Shown here piece by piece: positions 17,868 through 26,188 of a stretch of DNA of 33,976 nucleotides. Within the stretch, counting starts at the first letter, position 1. Each line of letters opens with the position of its first letter. The notes below the pieces were generated by a model. The model worked only from the letters and a program-made list of their open reading frames with translations. It made no database searches and was not told where the DNA came from. Origin of the DNA: Clostridiales bacterium. GTDB taxonomy: Bacteria; Bacillota; Clostridia; Lachnospirales; Lachnospiraceae. The translations under genes and the position numbers were made by a program. The stretch is taken from contig JAAYPX010000068.1 of the NCBI GenBank assembly GCA_012519565.1, positions 1-33,976 of the forward strand. The letters are read 5' to 3'.

Positions 17868-19148
17868 ATGTCGAGTATTGAAGTAATCGGCGGTATGCGG
17901 TTAAAGGGAGAAGTTAAAATACAAGGTTCAAAGAATGCTGCATTACCTATAATTGCAGCAACAATTTTGAATAAAGGAATATCTGTACTAAAGAATTGTC
18001 CAAAAATCTTAGATGTACTACATATGATAAAGATTCTTGAAGAACTAGGATGCGAAACCTCTTGGGAAGGGGATACCTTATATGTGGATTCAACCACACT
18101 TCTGGATCCTATAGTTTCTGAAGAATCTGTAAGAAAAATGCGCAGTTCCATCCTCTTTCTAGGCTCATTATTGGGAAGGTGTCATGAAGCCACTATTGCT
18201 TATCCTGGTGGTTGCTCCATAGGTAAAAGACCAATTGACTATCATTTAAATGCATTTCGAAAAATGAATGTAGAGGAGACTTTTACCGGTAGTGATAACC
18301 ATATTATTTATTGCAGGACTAATCAAATAATTGGTAATGATATCTTTTTAGAATTTCCCAGTGTTGGTGCTACCCAAAATATAATACTGGCTGCTGTATT
18401 AGGTAGTGGTGTAACTAGAATCTTCAATGCTGCAAGAGAGCCAGAAGTTACAGAATTATGTAACTATCTAATTAAAGCTGGTGCAAAAATATATGGAAGA
18501 GGAACATCTTTCATTAAAGTAGAGGGGGTACAGTCATTACATGATGTGGAATTTACTTTATCTTCGGATCGAATTGTAGCAGGAACATATATGACAGCTG
18601 TAGCTGCCAGCTATGGAGATGTGGTTCTAAGGGCTACTCCCGTAAGACATCTAGATTCCGTAATACGCCAATTAAAACGAATTGGCTGTAATATAGCCAT
18701 CACAGAAGATAATGTAAGGATTAGCAATCAAGGTAGATTACAGCCGATTGTAGGCTTAAGTACACAGCCATATCCGGGATTTCCCACCGATATGCAATCA
18801 CAGATGCTAAGTGTTTTATGTCTAGCTGAGGGCCAAAGTACAATCTTAGAGGAAATCTTTGAATCAAGATTTCAGAATGTTTATGAACTTAGGAAGATGG
18901 GGGCCAATATAGAGCTTGATACCCGTCAGAATAAAGCAATTGTTACCGGAGTAGATAAACTAACTGGTGCCACTGTTAAATCCCATGATTTAAGGGGAGG
19001 AGCGGCTCTTGTAATAGCAGGCTTAGCCGCAGAAGGAAAAACCATTATACAAGATACCACCAACATAGATAGGGGTTATGAGGATATCTGTAGGGATCTT
19101 TCTGAGCTGGGGGCGAACATCCGATATAGAATTGAGATCGCTTCATAG
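17868..19148 (+). CDS. murA: UDP-N-acetylglucosamine 1-carboxyvinyltransferase
   Basis: A 426-aa cytoplasmic enzyme that transfers enolpyruvate from PEP to UDP-GlcNAc, the first committed step of peptidoglycan synthesis and the target of fosfomycin. Signatures are GGMRLKGEVKIQGSKNAALP with the conserved Lys-Asn pair, the active-site loop YPGGCSIGKRPIDYH with the catalytic Cys, and GYPGFP-like PYPGFPTDMQ. The start ATG 17868 follows GAGGTG by 4 nt. The open frame extends to 17757 but that part shows no homology pattern or SD. In B. subtilis this slot is held by murG and murB. Confidence 0.95.
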   Translation: MSSIEVIGGMRLKGEVKIQGSKNAALPIIAATILNKGISVLKNCPKILDVLHMIKILEELGCETSWEGDTLYVDSTTLLDPIVSEESVRKMRSSILFLGSLLGRCHEATIAYPGGCSIGKRPIDYHLNAFRKMNVEETFTGSDNHIIYCRTNQIIGNDIFLEFPSVGATQNIILAAVLGSGVTRIFNAAREPEVTELCNYLIKAGAKIYGRGTSFIKVEGVQSLHDVEFTLSSDRIVAGTYMTAVAASYGDVVLRATPVRHLDSVIRQLKRIGCNIAITEDNVRISNQGRLQPIVGLSTQPYPGFPTDMQSQMLSVLCLAEGQSTILEEIFESRFQNVYELRKMGANIELDTRQNKAIVTGVDKLTGATVKSHDLRGGAALVIAGLAAEGKTIIQDTTNIDRGYEDICRDLSELGANIRYRIEIAS

Positions 19149-19160
19149 GAGTAAAAAACC

Positions 19161-19916
19161 ATGACAAGAAAAAGGCAGAGAAAATCGAATAATGTACTTA
19201 GGAGATTATGTCGCAAGTTTATTGGTTTCTTATTATTAATAGGAATACCGATAATGCTTTTTGCCAATGCATTACAGTTAAAGAATATCACAGTGGTTGG
19301 TGCAATTCGTTTTAGTCAAAAACAGATTGAAGATGAGTTATTAACATCTAGACTAGATTACAACACCTTGCTCCTATATCTAAAATACCAATATTTTAAA
19401 GAAATTAACATTCCCTTTATCGAGAAAATAGATTTCGAGATAATTGATCCTAATTCAATCAAAATCTATGTTTACGAAAAGAAAATAACTGGATGTGTTA
19501 AATTTCTAGGAGAGTATTTGTATTTTGATAAAGATGGAATAGTGGTGGAAAGTGCATCAACAAAACTGCAGGATATTCCACAGATTACAGGTTTAACCTT
19601 TAATAGAATTATTTTAAATGAAAAACTGGAAGTGCAGAAGGAAGATTTATTCGATGTAATTTTAGATTTAACTAGGCTGATAGAAAAGTATGAACTTGAT
19701 GTCGATACTATTAATTTTAATAGTTATAATGAGATTACATTTATATGTGGCGACATCAAGGTTCTGCTTGGTAAGAAAAGTACTTATGATGAAGCTTTGT
19801 CTGAACTTAAGGGAATACTACAGGAAACTAAGGATATGAGCTTAACTATTGACATGAGAGAATTTACCAGGGATACAAAAACAATTATAGCAAAACCCAA
19901 TAAATCAATAAATTAA
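19161..19916 (+). CDS. divIB: Cell division protein DivIB/FtsQ
   Basis: A 251-aa bitopic protein. A short, strongly basic cytoplasmic tail (MTRKRQRKSNNVLRRLCRK) is followed by one helix (about 20-38), then a POTRA-like domain starting near LKNITVVGAIRFSQKQI, and a beta region (EKKITGCVKFLGEYLYFDKDG) typical of FtsQ/DivIB. It scaffolds FtsL and DivIC at the septum. It lies 12 bp after murA with SD AGGAG. ftsZ follows after about 270 bp of AT-rich DNA that contains TATAAT words (for example at 20041) but no promoter I would commit to. Confidence 0.85.
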   Translation: MTRKRQRKSNNVLRRLCRKFIGFLLLIGIPIMLFANALQLKNITVVGAIRFSQKQIEDELLTSRLDYNTLLLYLKYQYFKEINIPFIEKIDFEIIDPNSIKIYVYEKKITGCVKFLGEYLYFDKDGIVVESASTKLQDIPQITGLTFNRIILNEKLEVQKEDLFDVILDLTRLIEKYELDVDTINFNSYNEITFICGDIKVLLGKKSTYDEALSELKGILQETKDMSLTIDMREFTRDTKTIIAKPNKSIN

Positions 19917-20185
19917 ACAAATTGTTAACAAATTATTGCATGATTTTTTAAATTATGCTTGATTATTTGAGAATTAAAAGATATCATATATAGTAGGATT
20001 GAAACACCATAAATTGTATTCAAAAATGATCTAATCCCATTATAATGTGGTTTCGTCATTTTCAACATAAGATAAGGTAGCGTTTTTAATAGATAGTACT
20101 TAATACATAGGAAAAAGAATTTTGTTATTATCCAAATTATAATATAATGAATTATAGAATGAATACCATAAAGGAGGAATTGACC

Positions 20186-21418
20186 TTGCTTGAGATAAGA
20201 ACAAATGAGGCGGATGCAACTGCCAAGATACTAGTTATTGGAGTAGGAGGAGCAGGTAACAATGCCGTTAATAGAATGATAGAGGAAAATATACAAGGTG
20301 TTGAATTTGTTTGTGTTAATACGGACAAGCAGCACCTAAAGAATTGTAAAGCTCCACTATGTGTTCAAATAGGGGAGAAGCTTACCAAAGGTCTTGGTGC
20401 TGGAGCGCAACCTGACATTGGGCAGAAAGCCGCCGAAGAGAGCAGGGAACAACTTTCTGATATAATCCAAGGAGCAGATATGGTTTTTGTCACCTGTGGA
20501 ATGGGTGGAGGAACTGGAACTGGAGCAGCTCCTGTTATAGCTCAGATCGCTAAGGAAATGGGGATTTTGACAGTAGGTATCGTTACAAAACCTTTTAGAT
20601 TTGAAGCAAAGGCAAGAATGACCAACGCCCTTAATGGAATTGAAAGGCTTAAGGAACATGTAGATACGTTAATTGTTATTCCCAATGATAAATTATTGGA
20701 GATTGTTGATCGTAGAACATCAATGCCTGATGCCCTTAGAAAAGCAGATGAGGTGTTACAACAAGGTGTTCAGGGTATCACTGACTTAATAAATGTACCT
20801 GGATTAATTAACTTGGATTTTGCAGACGTTCAGACAGTAATGAAAGATAAGGGAATAGCCCATATAGGAATAGGACAAGCTACTGGTGATGATAAATGTG
20901 TAGAAGCTGTTAAACAAGCCATTACTAGTCCATTGCTAGAAACCACAATCCAAGGAGCATCCCATGTAATTATTAATATATCTGGTGATATTAGCTTGAT
21001 AGAAGCCAATGAGGCGGCTACTTTGGTACAAGAATTGGCAGGAGAGAGTGCTACAATTATCTTTGGTGCGGTATATAGTGAAGATACTCCTGATACTGCA
21101 ATGATTACTGTTATTGCAACAGGGCTACAACATGATGGTAAAGACGGAGTTCAAACACCGGATTTCTTAAGGCGTAATACACCTGCACCTAACAAACCAT
21201 CCTTTGGTATAGATTTTAATGCAAATAGAAGTTATTCGCCTAGTAGTAATTATGGTCAACCAACTCCAACACGTCCCAGCCAGTCTATGTTTCAAACTGA
21301 TCCCACTAGACGTCCTATAGGTCAGCCTGCAAAAGCCCCATCCCTAGGTAGTAGCAATGTGGACGCTAATGGAATAAAAATTCCAGAATTCCTACAGAAG
21401 AATCGCCATAATAAGTAA
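20186..21418 (+). CDS. ftsZ: Cell division GTPase FtsZ
   Basis: A 410-aa tubulin homologue that forms the Z ring. The GTPase domain has [13 protein letters not shown], the tubulin signature [26 protein letters not shown], and the T7 loop region [10 protein letters not shown] Gln/Pro/Asn-rich linker (about 315-390) leads to the conserved tail [11 protein letters not shown], which docks membrane tethers such as FtsA or SepF. The start is TTG 20186, 8 nt after AAGGAGG (20171-20177), giving the family-typical [11 protein letters not shown]. The in-frame ATG at 20147 lies before the SD. No ftsA precedes it, unlike Bacillus. Confidence 0.96.
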   Translation: MLEIRTNEADATAKILVIGVGGAGNNAVNRMIEENIQGVEFVCVNTDKQHLKNCKAPLCVQIGEKLTKGLGAGAQPDIGQKAAEESREQLSDIIQGADMVFVTCGMGGGTGTGAAPVIAQIAKEMGILTVGIVTKPFRFEAKARMTNALNGIERLKEHVDTLIVIPNDKLLEIVDRRTSMPDALRKADEVLQQGVQGITDLINVPGLINLDFADVQTVMKDKGIAHIGIGQATGDDKCVEAVKQAITSPLLETTIQGASHVIINISGDISLIEANEAATLVQELAGESATIIFGAVYSEDTPDTAMITVIATGLQHDGKDGVQTPDFLRRNTPAPNKPSFGIDFNANRSYSPSSNYGQPTPTRPSQSMFQTDPTRRPIGQPAKAPSLGSSNVDANGIKIPEFLQKNRHNK

Positions 21419-21443
21419 GAATACATAAAATTTTATATAATAT

Positions 21444-21549
21444 AAGGTGCTGTCGCGATATAGTTGAAAGAGCATAGAGTATAAGCAATACACAGAGTGT
21501 GTTGCTTATATTTATATCTTCCTATCTATATTGCGACAGCACCTTTTTT
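21444..21549 (+). terminator. Long two-part hairpin terminator after ftsZ
   Basis: A 20-bp stem, AAGGTGCTGTCGCGATATAG (21444-21463) with its complement at 21526-21545 (one G-U), encloses a second hairpin in which TATAAGCAA (21480-21488) pairs with TTGCTTATA (21502-21510). Six T follow directly. It ends the dcw operon. The outer arm is far longer than an ordinary terminator stem, which suggests a repeat element used as a terminator. Confidence 0.8.
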
Positions 21550-21621
21550 GTATATATTAATATATTTATGCCAATCTGTGTAGTATAAAGTAAACAAAAA
21601 CTTTGAATAAAGAACTATGAA

Positions 21622-21654
21622 ATGACATATTTTGGATAGGTTACAAGGTATAAT
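21622..21654 (+). promoter_or_regulatory. Candidate spoIIG promoter with a long spacer
   Basis: ATGACA (21622-21627) and a perfect TATAAT (21649-21654) are 21 bp apart, 60 bp before spoIIGA. The spoIIG promoter of B. subtilis, activated by phosphorylated Spo0A, is known for a similarly over-long (22-bp) spacer. I do not see a clear 0A box (TGTCGAA) here. Confidence 0.4.
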
Positions 21655-21714
21655 CTTTTTGTATAAGATATATCGTACTATTCAATATGTATATAAGCTG
21701 TTTGGAGGTGAATT

Positions 21715-22629
21715 TTGTATTATGAAATTTATCCGGATATTATATTTATCATAAATTTCTTATTTGATTTAATTCTTCTATATTTGTTACAGATAATAAA
21801 TCGGAAGAAAAGCAAAATTGGAAGAATGTTATGTGCAGCAGCTATTGGGGGACTAATGGCTACCATAGTTACTATTTTTCCAGGCATAAATATGGTTATC
21901 CGGTTTATGCTAATTTATATAGTATCTTCTATTTTAATGATAGAAATCGCATTTGGAAGGATGAAAATTAGAGAACTCATTATCCAAGTGGTAATACTAT
22001 ATATTATTACATATTTTGTTGGTGGTTTAATAAGTTCCATTTATCATAATACCAATTTACGATTACATCTATATAGGATAAATAATGGTATTAAGGTTAG
22101 TGATATTTCATGGAAATATATGGCTATCATAATCCTACTAATAATTCCAGTAATCCTGGTTATTATATGGTTAATCCGTGGCTATTACAAAAGAAATCCA
22201 GATATCTATAAAATAGATTTAATATTAGGTGACAAGAAGGTTCAGGCCAATGGAATGTTAGACACTGGTAATTGCCTATATGACCCTCTTCTTAATAAGC
22301 CGGTAATAATAGTGGAATTTTCTCTGATAAAGCAATTGCTATCCAATGATTTAATAAAGGAACTGGAATGGGCAAAGGAAGGTCTTAATGGAGATAAATC
22401 CATTACTGGCCAGTGGGATCTGGTTTCTGAAAGCGCAGTCCGTTTAAGATTAATTCCATATCAATCCATAGGTAAAAAGGGGTTATTGCCTGGAGTTCGC
22501 CTTGATAGAATTGTGATTTATAGGGGAGATGACCTAATAACAAGTGAAAATATAATTGCAGCGATTTTTGACGATAAATTATCCACTAAGGATGACTATC
22601 ATGTGATTCTGCATAAGGAACTTTTGTAA
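21715..22629 (+). CDS. spoIIGA: Sporulation sigma-E factor-processing peptidase SpoIIGA
   Basis: A 304-aa membrane-bound aspartic protease that cleaves the pro-sequence of sigma-E in the mother cell after a signal (SpoIIR) from the forespore. The N-terminal half has about five hydrophobic helices (within residues 7-160). The C-terminal domain has the aspartic protease motif LDTGNCLYDP with catalytic D183, the same residue number as in B. subtilis. The start is TTG 21715, 7 nt after GGAGG, giving MYYEIYPDIIFIINF. sigE, its substrate, begins 28 bp downstream. Confidence 0.95.
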   Translation: MYYEIYPDIIFIINFLFDLILLYLLQIINRKKSKIGRMLCAAAIGGLMATIVTIFPGINMVIRFMLIYIVSSILMIEIAFGRMKIRELIIQVVILYIITYFVGGLISSIYHNTNLRLHLYRINNGIKVSDISWKYMAIIILLIIPVILVIIWLIRGYYKRNPDIYKIDLILGDKKVQANGMLDTGNCLYDPLLNKPVIIVEFSLIKQLLSNDLIKELEWAKEGLNGDKSITGQWDLVSESAVRLRLIPYQSIGKKGLLPGVRLDRIVIYRGDDLITSENIIAAIFDDKLSTKDDYHVILHKELL

Positions 22630-22657
22630 AGATGTAAACATAATAGGAGGTTAATCT

Positions 22658-23398
22658 ATGCTTTTAAAATTATCAATACAAAATAAATTTCAATTTCGAC
22701 TAATACCGAATATAAAAACTATAGTATTCGGCCAGAGAGGTGAAATACATTATATCGGTGGAGCTGAAGTATTACCTGCACCACTTGATTCCGTCCGAGA
22801 GGCAGAAGTGATAAGTCAGTTAGGTACAGAAAAGGATTCAGAGATGAAATCAATTCTTGTGGAACATAATTTGCGTCTTGTCGTATATATCGCAAAAAAA
22901 TTCGATAATACCGGTGTAGGGGTGGAAGATTTAATATCTATAGGTACCATAGGTTTAATAAAAGCGATAAATACCTTTAATCCAAATAAAAATATAAAAT
23001 TGGCTACATATGCATCCAGATGTATTGAAAACGAAATATTAATGTATCTGAGAAGGAATAATAAAACAAAGCTTGAAGTGTCCATAGATGAGCCACTAAA
23101 TGTTGATTGGGATGGTAATGAATTACTACTTTCGGATATATTAGGAACTGATGAAGATGTCATATATCGCAATATCGAAGAAGAGGTTGACCGTAAACTG
23201 CTTAGAAAAGCTTTAACTAAATTATCAGACAGAGAACGAATTATAGTTGACCTTAGATTCGGTCTAAATTCTGAGGATGGCAACGAAAGAACACAAAAGG
23301 AAGTGGCTGATTTATTGGGAATATCTCAATCTTACATATCAAGACTTGAGAAAAAAATAATTAAAAGATTAAAAAAAGAAATGGTTCGTTTTGAATAG
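22658..23398 (+). CDS. sigE: RNA polymerase sigma-E factor precursor (mother cell)
   Basis: A 246-aa sigma-70-family protein that directs early mother-cell transcription in sporulation. Residues 1 to about 28 form the hydrophobic/basic pro-sequence removed by SpoIIGA; the conserved [14 protein letters not shown] follows. Region 2 contains [29 protein letters not shown], and region 4 has the helix-turn-helix [27 protein letters not shown] lies 7-8 nt before ATG 22658. It is coupled to spoIIGA and is followed by sigG after 101 bp, the usual Firmicutes order. Confidence 0.96.
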   Translation: MLLKLSIQNKFQFRLIPNIKTIVFGQRGEIHYIGGAEVLPAPLDSVREAEVISQLGTEKDSEMKSILVEHNLRLVVYIAKKFDNTGVGVEDLISIGTIGLIKAINTFNPNKNIKLATYASRCIENEILMYLRRNNKTKLEVSIDEPLNVDWDGNELLLSDILGTDEDVIYRNIEEEVDRKLLRKALTKLSDRERIIVDLRFGLNSEDGNERTQKEVADLLGISQSYISRLEKKIIKRLKKEMVRFE

Positions 23399-23499
23399 GA
23401 AAAGTGCTGGTAAATAATTCTTAGTGTAAATATCGTATAAAGAGGAGCCAAATAGTGAATCATTAATTTATGTAAAGGATATGATTCGGAGGTTTCGAT

Positions 23500-24279
23500 A
23501 TGGCTCTTTATAAAGTTGAGATTTGTGGCGTTAATACATCGAAGTTGCCATTGTTAAAAAACAATGAAAAGGATGAATTGTTTCAAAGAATATTGCAGGG
23601 GGATAAGGAAGCGCGGGAAATCTACATTAAGGGGAACTTAAGATTGGTTCTCAGTATTATTCAGAGATTTTCCAATAGTAATGAAAATGTAGATGATCTT
23701 TTTCAAATTGGCTGTATTGGCTTAATGAAAGCCATTGATAATTTTGATATAACTCAGAATGTAAAGTTCTCAACCTATGCAGTACCAATGATTATTGGTG
23801 AAATCCGTAGATATCTAAGGGATAATAATGCTATTCGTGTTAGCAGATCTTTAAGAGATACTGCCTATAAAGCAATCTATGCCAAGGAAGCATTGGTAAA
23901 ACGAAATGAAAAGGAACCTACAATCAGTGAAATTGCAGAAGAAATAGGAATAAGCAAGGAAGATATAGTATATGCCTTAGACGCTATACAAAGTCCAGTA
24001 TCCCTTTATGATCCAGTTTATGTAGAGGGAGGAGATGCCCTATATATTATGGATCAGGTCAGTGATAAGAAAAATAGGGAAGAAAATTGGATAGAAGAGA
24101 TATCCTTAAAGGAGGCTATGGAGAAATTACCACCTAGGGAACATAATATTATAAAGCTTCGATTCTTTGAAGGAAAGACACAGATGGAAGTGGCAAAAGA
24201 GATTAATATATCCCAGGCACAAGTTAGTCGTTTGGAAAAAGCAGCATTAAAAAATATGAAAAATTATTTGTGTGGATAG
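23500..24279 (+). CDS. sigG: RNA polymerase sigma-G factor (forespore)
   Basis: A 259-aa sigma-70-family protein, directing late forespore transcription. The N-terminus MALYKVEICGVNTSKLPLL is characteristic of sigma-G. It contains the anti-sigma SpoIIAB contact region in other species. Region 2 holds GNLRLVLSIIQRFSNSNENVDDLFQIGCIG, region 3 EEIGISKEDIVYALDA, and region 4 the HTH EVAKEINISQAQVSRLEKA. SD CGGAGG lies 7 nt before ATG 23500. In B. subtilis it is read from its own sigma-F/G promoter and by read-through from spoIIG; I could not identify a convincing sigma-F/G promoter in 23399-23499. Confidence 0.96.
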   Translation: MALYKVEICGVNTSKLPLLKNNEKDELFQRILQGDKEAREIYIKGNLRLVLSIIQRFSNSNENVDDLFQIGCIGLMKAIDNFDITQNVKFSTYAVPMIIGEIRRYLRDNNAIRVSRSLRDTAYKAIYAKEALVKRNEKEPTISEIAEEIGISKEDIVYALDAIQSPVSLYDPVYVEGGDALYIMDQVSDKKNREENWIEEISLKEAMEKLPPREHNIIKLRFFEGKTQMEVAKEINISQAQVSRLEKAALKNMKNYLCG

Positions 24280-24297
24280 TGTTTGTAAAAATAATAA

Positions 24298-24378
24298 GGG
24301 TATACAGCTAAGTTCTAATCCACCGTTAGAAGATGTGCTTATAGCGGTGTGAGAGGCTTTTATCTGTATACCCGTTTT
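24298..24378 (+). terminator. Hairpin terminator after sigG
   Basis: GGGTATACAG (24298-24307) pairs perfectly with CTGTATACCC (24364-24373), followed by GTTTTAT. The 56-nt interior can fold in two exclusive ways: CACCG (24321) with CGGTG (24345), or TTCTAA (24313) with TTAGAA (24326). The flank on the other side is A/T-rich, so it may work in both directions. Confidence 0.65.
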
Positions 24379-24417
24379 ATATTTACCTTTCCTTATTCTA
24401 TATGATTATTTATATGC

Positions 24418-24609
24418 TTATGTTGCAAGTAGATAGGCAACATCATTGCTATCATTATTTTTTATCTCAAGTAAATAGGTATCACTGAACTCAGTAACGT
24501 TAAATACAACAACACCCTTATCACCAAACTTTGGTGGCAGAGTATTCTCCCAATCATTATACTGAAAATGTGGTTTATACTGGCTACCATCTCTTTCAAT
24601 CAGAGCCAT
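24418..24609 (-). pseudogene. Possible remnant of a coding gene, C-terminal part
   Basis: An open frame on the minus strand encodes 63 residues (ending YLLAT) whose composition looks like a real beta-rich domain: ERDGSQYKPHFQYNDWE, then GDKGVVVFNV. It has no SD at its ATG; the nearest (GGAGAAGG) is about 20 nt away. Just upstream on the same strand, another frame reads SIESPIVHGLQFTVKEIGEG before a stop, about 24630-24695. The picture suits the frameshifted and shortened end of a small secreted domain protein (DUF4352-like in style). I cannot name it, and a chance open frame is possible. The rest of 24280-24826 holds the sigG terminator and the galK leader. Confidence 0.35.
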
Positions 24610-24663
24610 AGTATAACTGCTTAAATACTGCCTTCTCCTATTTCTTTTACAGTAAACTGTAGA

Positions 24664-24706
24664 CCATGAACTATAGGGGATTCGATACTTTATTATCAGT
24701 TCATGG
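24664..24706. repeat. Inverted repeat upstream of galK
   Basis: CCATGAACT (24664-24672) and AGTTCATGG (24698-24706) are perfect 9-bp arms 25 bp apart, about 120 bp before galK. No T-tract follows. It could be an operator or the end of the decayed gene on the other strand. Confidence 0.4.
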
Positions 24707-24826
24707 AATATATTTCGAGAACATTGGAATTATATCCTTTTTATTTTTTGGGATACATGGTACAATATTTCATGGAAGAAATATCAACCTTCAATAATAT
24801 TATGATGTAAAAGGATGGGGTATTTG

Positions 24827-25993
24827 ATGAGAGATACAATGTTAAGTTATTTTAATGAGGTGTTTGGTGATACCGAAGGAGTAAAAGTATACTTTGCGCC
24901 AGGACGGGTTAACTTAATTGGCGAGCACACTGATTATAATGGGGGTCATGTTTTTCCATGTGCTCTAACTATCGGAACCTACGCAGCTGTACGTAAGCGT
25001 AATGATAGAAAGCTATGCTTTTATTCAATGAATTTTAAGAATTTAGGATTAATAGAAACCTCTTTGGACAATCTTGTCTTTGATAAAAAAGATGATTGGG
25101 CTAATTATCCCAAGGGAGTACTTTGGACCTTTGAGAAACATTCATACCAAGTAGATAAGGGAATGGATATAGTTTATTTTGGGAATATTCCCAATGGTTC
25201 TGGTTTATCTTCTTCAGCCAATATAGAGGTATTGACAGGATATATTCTTAAGGATCTGTTTGGTTTATCTATAGATTTAACTAAGATTGCATTGCTATGC
25301 CAGTATTCTGAGAATAATTTTAATGGCGTTAACTGTGGCATTATGGATCAGTTTGCAATAGCCATGGGCAAGAAGGATCATGCTATCTTTTTAGATACCA
25401 GTAATCTAAAATATGAGTATGCACCAATTGAATTAGGTGATGCTAAGTTAGTTATAATTAGTAGTAATAAGAAAAGAGGTCTGGGGGATTCTAAATATAA
25501 TGAGAGAAGGAGCCAATGTGAGCAGGCCCTTGCTAGACTACAGAAAGTGGCAGATATAAAGACCCTAGGTGATCTTACCATAGAGCAGTTTGAGCAATAT
25601 AAGGATGCTATTAATGATGAAACACTAGTGAAAAGGGCTAGACATGCAGTCTATGAAAACCAGAGAACTGTTCAGGCTGTTGAAGCATTAAAGGCTCAGA
25701 AAATAGATGAATTTGGTAAATTGATGAATGATTCCCATGTATCTTTACGGGATGATTATGAAGTTACTGGAATTGAATTAGATACTTTAGCTGAAAGTGC
25801 ATGGAAGCAAGAAGGTGTTATAGGTGCAAGGATGACCGGGGCTGGTTTTGGCGGTTGTACTGTAAACATCGTTAAGAATGATTATATAGATTCGTTTATT
25901 GAAAATGTTGGTAGGGACTATGAAGAAGGTATTGGTTATAAAGCTGACTTTTATGTAGTTGAGATAGGTGATGGTCCTAAGGAATTATTATAA
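24827..25993 (+). CDS. galK: Galactokinase
   Basis: A 388-aa GHMP-family kinase that phosphorylates galactose at C1, the first step of the Leloir pathway. The galactokinase signature GRVNLIGEHTDYNGGHVFP is at the N-terminus (about 25-43). The ATP-binding motif is IPNGSGLSSSANIEVL, where most family members have P-x-GAGLSSSAS. The third motif is GARMTGAGFGGCTVNIV near the C-terminus. CGIMDQFAIAMG carries the catalytic Asp. The start ATG 24827 follows GGATGGGG by 6 nt; ATG 24815 is in frame but lies inside the SD. galT and galE are not nearby, so the gene stands alone. Confidence 0.93.
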   Translation: MRDTMLSYFNEVFGDTEGVKVYFAPGRVNLIGEHTDYNGGHVFPCALTIGTYAAVRKRNDRKLCFYSMNFKNLGLIETSLDNLVFDKKDDWANYPKGVLWTFEKHSYQVDKGMDIVYFGNIPNGSGLSSSANIEVLTGYILKDLFGLSIDLTKIALLCQYSENNFNGVNCGIMDQFAIAMGKKDHAIFLDTSNLKYEYAPIELGDAKLVIISSNKKRGLGDSKYNERRSQCEQALARLQKVADIKTLGDLTIEQFEQYKDAINDETLVKRARHAVYENQRTVQAVEALKAQKIDEFGKLMNDSHVSLRDDYEVTGIELDTLAESAWKQEGVIGARMTGAGFGGCTVNIVKNDYIDSFIENVGRDYEEGIGYKADFYVVEIGDGPKELL

Positions 25994-26005
25994 GGGGATT
26001 ATTAT

Positions 26006-26034
26006 TTGACAGCTTATTTAATTCATGGCATAAT
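26006..26034 (+). promoter_or_regulatory. Candidate promoter for acnA
   Basis: TTGACA (26006-26011), a 17-bp spacer, and CATAAT (26029-26034). It starts 13 bp after the galK stop and would give a leader of about 145 nt before acnA that contains the hairpin at 26054-26097. Confidence 0.5.
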
Positions 26035-26053
26035 AGGTCGATAACAGGGAAAT

Positions 26054-26097
26054 ATATATCATCAGTAGGTAATTAATATTCGCCGCTGATGATATAT
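26054..26097 (+). repeat. Stem-loop in the galK-acnA gap (acnA leader)
   Basis: ATATATCATCAG (26054-26065) and CTGATGATATAT (26086-26097) form a perfect 12-bp stem with a 20-nt loop. No T-tract follows. It may be a weak terminator for galK or a structured part of the acnA 5' leader. Confidence 0.5.
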
Positions 26098-26188
26098 CTA
26101 TATTAAGCCATATATTCAGTTATAAGTGGGCGGTTAGTATTGATAATGTTAGTTATCGGTATATGCAAGGAAATGAGAGGTGATTGAA

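Noticed and set aside
17705-18151. 148-codon minus-strand open frame over the murA start
   Set aside because: It covers the conserved murA N-terminus on the other strand and has no recognisable domain.
22816-23283. 155-codon minus-strand open frame within sigE
   Set aside because: Antisense to conserved sigma-factor regions 2 to 4; Ser-rich composition of an antisense shadow.
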